Below, piece by piece: positions 7,654 through 10,796 of a DNA stretch of 10,796 bases; within the stretch, counting starts at the first letter, position 1, and every line of letters begins with the position of its first letter. Made by a program: the position numbers and the translations under genes. A model generated the notes under the pieces. It saw nothing but the letters and a program-made list of their open reading frames with translations. It searched no databases and was not told the origin of the DNA. Location of the stretch: positions 1 to 10,796 of the forward strand of contig DAOTXK010000329.1 of assembly GCA_034435395.1 (NCBI GenBank). The letters run 5' to 3'. The DNA is from DAOTXK01 sp034435395. Its GTDB lineage: Bacteria; Chloroflexota; Anaerolineae; Aggregatilineales; Ch27.

Positions 7654-8118
7654 ATGATCACGGTCACCAAGCTGGATCACACTGGCCGGGAGATTTTCTC
7701 TTACCAGGGGCGGGCGCTGGCGCGGGGCGCGACATGGGTGCAACTGGAGGCGATCTTCCGGCTTGGCCCGGTGACGGTGGGCGATGTGGTGTTTCGGCAG
7801 GGCGACCGTTTCGTGGAATGGTATTTCAGCGACCGCTGGTACACCATCTACGAGGTGCACGACGCGGAGGACGACCATCTGAAGGGCTGGTATTGCGACA
7901 TCGCCCGCCCGGCGGTCCTGGCGGCGGACGCCGTACGATTCGAGGACCTGGCGCTCGACCTGTGGGTCGGGGCGGATGGGCGGCTGCTGGTGATGGATGA
8001 GGAGGAATTCGACGCCCTGCCATTGGACGAGGCCGAGCGGCAGGCGGCTCGTGCCGCCCTGGAGGCTTTGCGGCGCGCGGTGGGGGGCCGCACGCCGCCG
8101 TTTGATGCCCTCGCCTGA
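7654..8118 (+). CDS. DUF402 family protein, putative nucleotide phosphatase (FomD/Ntdp-like)
   Basis: A 154-residue protein with the DUF402 signature: EWYFSDRWYTIYEV (55-68), KGWYCDIARP (77-86), an acidic metal-site region around Asp98 and Asp102 (FEDLALDLWV), and MDEEEF (114-119) followed by a C-terminal helix. Characterised members are metal-dependent hydrolases of nucleotide phosphates or CMP-phosphonates, for example nucleoside tri/diphosphatases and FomD. The family assignment is from the motifs; the substrate here is not known. It sits 33 bases after the thiamine kinase gene, so co-expression is likely, but a role in thiamine metabolism is only a guess. The ATG at 7654 is the first in frame; upstream there is only a weak GGGA or AGG ribosome site. 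It converges with the minus-strand gene at 8195. Confidence 0.88.
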   Translation: MITVTKLDHTGREIFSYQGRALARGATWVQLEAIFRLGPVTVGDVVFRQGDRFVEWYFSDRWYTIYEVHDAEDDHLKGWYCDIARPAVLAADAVRFEDLALDLWVGADGRLLVMDEEEFDALPLDEAERQAARAALEALRRAVGGRTPPFDALA

Positions 8119-8194
8119 CCTCGCCGGGCGGTGGATGGCCGCTGTTGGCGCTCTGGTGGCAGCGGTGATTCACGCCAGCGGGCGGCATGACTTT

Positions 8195-9085
8195 TTACGA
8201 TGCCGGGGCGAAGGCGCTGAGGTCAAAGCCGTCCCAGGTGCCGGTCAGCAGGTAACGGACGGCATCGATCCCGCCGATCATGAGAAAAGTCAGGGTGAAC
8301 GCAGCGATCAGGGGCACGGCCAGATCGGCCCAGGAGCGGGCGCTGTTTTCGCGGCGGGTGAAGCTGAGGACGATCACGGTCCACACCATGGTTAGCACGA
8401 TCACCGGACCGGCGGCGGTGAGCAGGCCCAGGACGAGTAAGACGGTCGGGTTTTCCAGCAGCACCAGCGCGTCCAGCAGGAAGATGACGACCAGCATGCC
8501 GCCCAGTTCCCCCACCGAGCGGAGGACCGGGCGCGGATCGGGGCGCGCCCAGGCGACGGCGTTGAACACCGGGCCGATCAGGTGGATCATGCTCAGCCCG
8601 GCCAGCGACCCGGTGACCAGGCGCAACCAGCTCTGGGGCTCGTAAGGGCCGACGTAGCCAGGGAACAGGTGCAGGTAGCTGTTGAGGCCGTCCACGCTGG
8701 TGAGCACGACGAACAGCCCCATCACGGCCAGGGCCGACCTCCCCGGCAGACGGCTGGCGCGTCCCCGCCCGGCGGCGAGGAGGATGGCCAGCCCGCCCAG
8801 CGCGCCCAGGTAGACGCCCGTGCAGCGCACGCACAGCGGCAGCGGCCGCCCGTTCACCTGGAAGGACCGGTCGGCGATGCGGTGGCAGACGGCATAACCG
8901 ATGGCGTCCGCCTTGCCCTGGAGGCCCGCCGGGGTGCCCAGCAGCCAGAGGGCCATCACCAGCGCCGCCAGCGCCAGGATCAGCCAGAGAGTGGCGCGTG
9001 AATAGGGTCGGTCTGGCAGGAGCGCCGGTCGGGGAGGAGAGGCCGACACCTTGACGTCTTGTGTTTTACCCGGCAGGTGGGCCAT
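8195..9085 (-). CDS. DUF2085 multi-pass membrane protein
   Basis: A 296-residue integral membrane protein of the DUF2085 family. The N-terminal hydrophilic stretch (1-29) precedes a first membrane segment (31-50). Then comes the family signature: Cys67-His68, Arg73 (CHRIADRSF) and Cys85-x-x-Cys88 in PLCVRCTGVYLG. Further membrane segments lie near 93-107, 117-135, 157-176, 195-215, 216-241 and 255-275. The Cys and His residues suggest a metal or redox site, but no function is established for the family. The frame could extend to an ATG at 9250, but those 55 residues are Cys/Trp/Arg-rich and most lie upstream of the extended -10 promoter at 9131-9139. The ATG at 9085 is preferred: it gives a leader of about 39 bases, with a weak ACGGA ribosome site (9091-9095). 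An ATG at 9112 is the alternative. The gene is divergent from the epimerase. Confidence 0.88.
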   Translation of the reverse strand: MAHLPGKTQDVKVSASPPRPALLPDRPYSRATLWLILALAALVMALWLLGTPAGLQGKADAIGYAVCHRIADRSFQVNGRPLPLCVRCTGVYLGALGGLAILLAAGRGRASRLPGRSALAVMGLFVVLTSVDGLNSYLHLFPGYVGPYEPQSWLRLVTGSLAGLSMIHLIGPVFNAVAWARPDPRPVLRSVGELGGMLVVIFLLDALVLLENPTVLLVLGLLTAAGPVIVLTMVWTVIVLSFTRRENSARSWADLAVPLIAAFTLTFLMIGGIDAVRYLLTGTWDGFDLSAFAPAS

Positions 9086-9130
9086 AATGGTCCGTTGGTA
9101 TGTGTCTGGCATTCGGATGTCTGTGCTCGG

Positions 9131-9139
9131 ATTATACCA
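9131..9139 (-). promoter_or_regulatory. Extended -10 promoter for the DUF2085 gene
   Basis: Read on the minus strand, the sequence is TGG followed by a perfect TATAAT (9136 down to 9131), which is the TG-N-TATAAT extended -10 element. No good TTGACA is seen 16-18 bases upstream, as is common for extended -10 promoters. Initiation is expected near 9124, 39 bases before the preferred ATG at 9085. This short AT-rich patch stands out in very GC-rich surroundings. Confidence 0.7.
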
Positions 9140-9168
9140 TACGTGGCCTGAGCATGGCCGTTGTGCCG

Positions 9169-9184
9169 TGCCGCCAGCGCGGCA
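9169..9184. repeat. Small inverted repeat in the divergent intergenic region
   Basis: TGCCGC and GCGGCA form a perfect 6-bp inverted repeat around a 4-base CAGC loop, about 30 bases upstream of the -10 element of the minus-strand gene and 65 bases before the epimerase start. It could be an operator or a leader hairpin. In such GC-rich DNA a 6-bp repeat may also be chance. Confidence 0.3.
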
Positions 9185-9235
9185 TCTCCACCAGCGGCAG
9201 CAGGTGTCGGACTGATTCACGGAATCTTGCGGATT

Positions 9236-9240
9236 AAGGA
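9236..9240 (+). promoter_or_regulatory. Ribosome binding site that decides the epimerase start
   Basis: AAGGA ends 8 bases before the ATG at 9249. It overlaps the ATG at 9240, so it cannot serve that codon. This favours 9249 as the true start, which also gives the usual N-terminus MRYLITGGAGFLG for the family. Confidence 0.65.
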
Positions 9241-9248
9241 TGGCTGTC

Positions 9249-10181
9249 ATGCGTTATCTGATCACCGGGGGCGCGGGTTTTTTGGGGGCGGCGCTGGCCA
9301 ATCGTCTGGCGGAGATGAGGCACGACGTGCGGGCCATTGACGACCTGAGCAGCGGCGATCAGTCACGGTTGTCGCCCGGCATCTCGTTCACACGGGGCGA
9401 CGTGAGCGACGTGCCCCGGCTGTGGACGTTGCTGCAAGGCGTGGAGTGTGTCTATCACCTGGCGGCGCGGGTGCATGTGCCGGAGAGCCTGCAATATCCC
9501 CGCGAATATAACGCCGTTAATGTGGGGGGGACGGTCAGCGTGCTGGAGGCCATGCGCGACGCCGGGGTCCAGCGCGTGGTGTTCACCTCGTCGGGGGCGG
9601 TATACGGCGAGCAGCGCACCCAACCCGTGCACGAGGGCCTGCCGCCCGATCCAGCCTCGCCGTATGCGGTCAGCAAACTGGCTGCCGAATATTACGTGCG
9701 CACCATCGGCGCGCTGTGGGGGATCGAGACGGTGTGCCTGCGCATCTTTAACGCTTATGGGCCGGGGCAGCCGCTCTACACCTCCTACCCGCCGGTGGTC
9801 CCGTCGTTTTTGCAGCGGGCCGTGTCCGGGGGCAGTGTGATTGTCTATGGCGACGGGACTCAGACTCGTGATTATGTTTACCTGGACGACGTGATCGATG
9901 CGCTGGTGACGGCCTCCACCGCGCCCAACATCGACCGGCTGGTGATCAACGTGGGCAGCGGCGTGGAGACCAGCGTCAATGATCTGGTACAGTTGACGGC
10001 CCGCGTGACCGGCAAGACGCTGGACCCGTTGCACTCCAAACGCACGTCGGCGGGGGTGACGCGGTTGTGCGCCGATCTGACGCTGGCCCGTGACAAGCTC
10101 GGCTACTCCCCCAAAGTATCCCTGGAAGAGGGGCTGCGGCGGACGCTGGAACTGGATGAGCGCTTCCGCCGCAGGGCGTAG
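9249..10181 (+). CDS. NAD-dependent epimerase/dehydratase (extended SDR, UDP-sugar 4-epimerase-like)
   Basis: A 310-residue extended short-chain dehydrogenase/reductase. Numbering from the ATG at 9249, the NAD-binding motif TGGAGFLG lies at 6-13, the acidic end of the second strand (DD, 31-32) points to NAD rather than NADP, HLAA is at 70-73, and the catalytic TSSGAVYG (113-120) and YAVSK (Tyr139, Lys143) are intact. The nucleotide-sugar side shows VYGDGTQTRDYVY (199-211). This pattern matches UDP-glucose/UDP-N-acetylglucosamine 4-epimerases and close relatives, which make precursors for surface polysaccharides or galactose metabolism. The exact sugar cannot be told; dehydratases and GDP-sugar enzymes look similar, but the YGDGxQxRDYVYVDDV-type motif favours an epimerase. 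It stands alone, divergent from the DUF2085 gene, with no glycosyltransferase in the window. No clear promoter was found for it in 9141-9235. Transcription probably ends at the hairpin at 10218-10239. Confidence 0.93.
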   Translation: MRYLITGGAGFLGAALANRLAEMRHDVRAIDDLSSGDQSRLSPGISFTRGDVSDVPRLWTLLQGVECVYHLAARVHVPESLQYPREYNAVNVGGTVSVLEAMRDAGVQRVVFTSSGAVYGEQRTQPVHEGLPPDPASPYAVSKLAAEYYVRTIGALWGIETVCLRIFNAYGPGQPLYTSYPPVVPSFLQRAVSGGSVIVYGDGTQTRDYVYLDDVIDALVTASTAPNIDRLVINVGSGVETSVNDLVQLTARVTGKTLDPLHSKRTSAGVTRLCADLTLARDKLGYSPKVSLEEGLRRTLELDERFRRRA

Positions 10182-10217
10182 ATCACAACGCCTCCGGCTG
10201 TACTGTGTACTGTGGTT

Positions 10218-10239
10218 AGGGGCGGCCTGGGCCGCCCCT
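10218..10239. terminator. Strong GC hairpin between convergent genes, probable terminator
   Basis: AGGGGCGGCC (10218-10227) and GGCCGCCCCT (10230-10239) are perfect 10-base arms; with a realistic loop the stem is about 8 bp. The hairpin lies 36 bases after the epimerase stop and 20 bases after the minus-strand stop at 10260, so it could serve both convergent genes. Neither side has a real T-run, so intrinsic termination would be weak. A tandem TGTACTG repeat (10199-10212) lies just before it. Confidence 0.5.
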
Positions 10240-10259
10240 GTGCGTATTGTCAGCAGGGA

Positions 10260-10796
10260 TCAGGGATGATTCCCCGCGTTCTCGGTGACGTACAGCGTGC
10301 CGCCGAAAGACCCGCCGGAGTCAAACGTGCCGATCCAGACGTCGTACCTGCCGCTGGAGGGGCTGTTGAAGTCGATGGTGGGGTGGAGGGTGCCGAACGA
10401 GTCATCCACGCAGATGTAGCTGCCCCCAGGCGTATTGATCACCATGGTGCTGTCGCCGCTGCCGATGAAGTAGAAGCGCAGCAGGGGGAACGCGCCGCTG
10501 GTGTAGTTGACGCTGAAAGAGGGAGCGCTGGTAGTGTAGCCCGTGCACCCGCCGCCCAGGTAGGAGACGTTGGCGGGTCCCCCGGCCGTTATACCGACGG
10601 TGAAGGGGTCCGGCACGAAGCCGGAGGTGAGGGCGGTGGAGCCAAAGACGGGCGGCAGCGAGAAATTAAGCGTGGCCACAACCGTCGGGGTCAGGGTGAC
10701 CGTTGAAGTTGGTGTGGCGGTCGGCGTGGCGGTAGCGCCGGTCGGCGTGGCAGTCGGGGTGGCCGTGGGGGTCGGTGTGGCGGTCGGCGTGACCGG
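10260..10796 (-). CDS. C-terminal part of a secreted or surface protein: Thr-Pro linker plus pre-peptidase-like beta-sandwich (5' end outside window)
   Basis: The frame is open to the right edge, so only the last 178 residues are seen. The first 38 or so are a Thr/Pro/Ala linker of TPTATPT type, a style frequent in surface proteins of Chloroflexota. It leads into a domain of about 135 residues rich in Gly, Ser, Thr and aromatic residues: GFVPDPFTVGITAGG, then a Cys in GGGCTGY, a second Cys in SYICVDD, and SGRYDVWIGTF followed by GGTLYVTE near the end. From memory this resembles the beta-sandwich often annotated as pre-peptidase C-terminal-like or peptidase S1-associated in secreted bacterial proteins; the two Cys could form a disulfide outside the cell. 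A signal peptide and any catalytic domain would lie beyond the window. The GTG at 10679 is internal, not a start. The end is a TGA at 10260-10262, followed by the hairpin at 10218-10239. Confidence 0.85.
   Translation of the reverse strand, partial: PVTPTATPTPTATPTATPTGATATPTATPTSTVTLTPTVVATLNFSLPPVFGSTALTSGFVPDPFTVGITAGGPANVSYLGGGCTGYTTSAPSFSVNYTSGAFPLLRFYFIGSGDSTMVINTPGGSYICVDDSFGTLHPTIDFNSPSSGRYDVWIGTFDSGGSFGGTLYVTENAGNHP
10686..10796 (-). repeat. Low-complexity Thr/Pro/Ala codon repeat (TPTATPT linker)
   Basis: The DNA is a degenerate six-base periodic repeat encoding alternating Thr with Pro, Ala or Val. The 17-base unit at 10711-10727 recurs exactly at 10774-10790, 63 bases apart. It continues off the right edge, so total length is unknown. 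Such tracts form extended, probably O-glycosylatable, spacers and change length easily by slippage or recombination. Confidence 0.8.

Noticed and set aside
8139..8165. Inverted repeat CCGCTG/CAGCGG between the convergent DUF402 and DUF2085 genes as a terminator
   Set aside because: The stem is 6 bp with a 15-base loop and no adjacent T-run; not distinguishable from chance in this base composition.
9240..9242. ATG at 9240 as the epimerase start
   Set aside because: The only Shine-Dalgarno-like sequence overlaps it, while it is well spaced for the ATG at 9249.
1..10796. Defence system, CRISPR array, mobile element, integrase, tRNA or rRNA
   Set aside because: No regular spacer-repeat structure, transposase or integrase motif, terminal inverted repeats or structured RNA was recognised on either strand.

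Overview
The window is a high-G+C stretch, roughly two-thirds G+C by eye, that reads like a chromosomal fragment of a Chloroflexota bacterium of the Anaerolineae type. Three things suggest this: a very long cytoplasmic histidine kinase built from serial GAF domains, a surface protein with a Thr-Pro-Ala-Thr linker joined to a pre-peptidase-like beta-sandwich, and the DUF402 and DUF2085 families. This lineage call is an inference from gene style; no marker gene (rRNA, ribosomal protein) is present. I see no mobile element, tRNA, CRISPR array or phage gene.

Layout. Bases 1-5229 are the 3' part of a giant sensor histidine kinase whose start lies left of the window: one GAF tail, seven full GAF domains, two PAS domains, HisKA and HATPase_c. 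It is followed on the same strand by a stand-alone receiver protein (5367-5744) and, 25 bases later, by an alpha/beta hydrolase with an unusual Pro-rich insertion (5770-6897). A good intrinsic terminator (6929-6955) sits directly before the Shine-Dalgarno of a thiamine pyrophosphokinase gene (6970-7620), which is followed by a DUF402 putative nucleotide phosphatase (7654-8118). A convergent minus-strand gene encodes a DUF2085 membrane protein (8195-9085), with an extended -10 promoter at 9131-9139. Divergent from it is an extended-SDR NAD-dependent sugar epimerase (9249-10181). A strong GC hairpin (10218-10239) separates this from the 3' end of a secreted or surface protein on the minus strand (10260-10796), which runs off the right edge.

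How they work together. The kinase and receiver form a plausible two-component pair: cytosolic sensing, phosphotransfer from His1507 of the visible kinase to Asp52 of the receiver, and no output domain, so the output must act elsewhere. The hydrolase may be co-transcribed with them. The thiamine kinase supplies the cofactor thiamine diphosphate. The epimerase and the surface protein relate to the cell envelope but are not obviously linked. Most genes here are ordinary housekeeping or accessory genes and I found no convincing new system. The points most worth a second look are the strict helical phasing of the linkers between the kinase's sensor domains, the Pro-rich insertion in the hydrolase, and the terminator placed tight against the thiamine kinase ribosome site.
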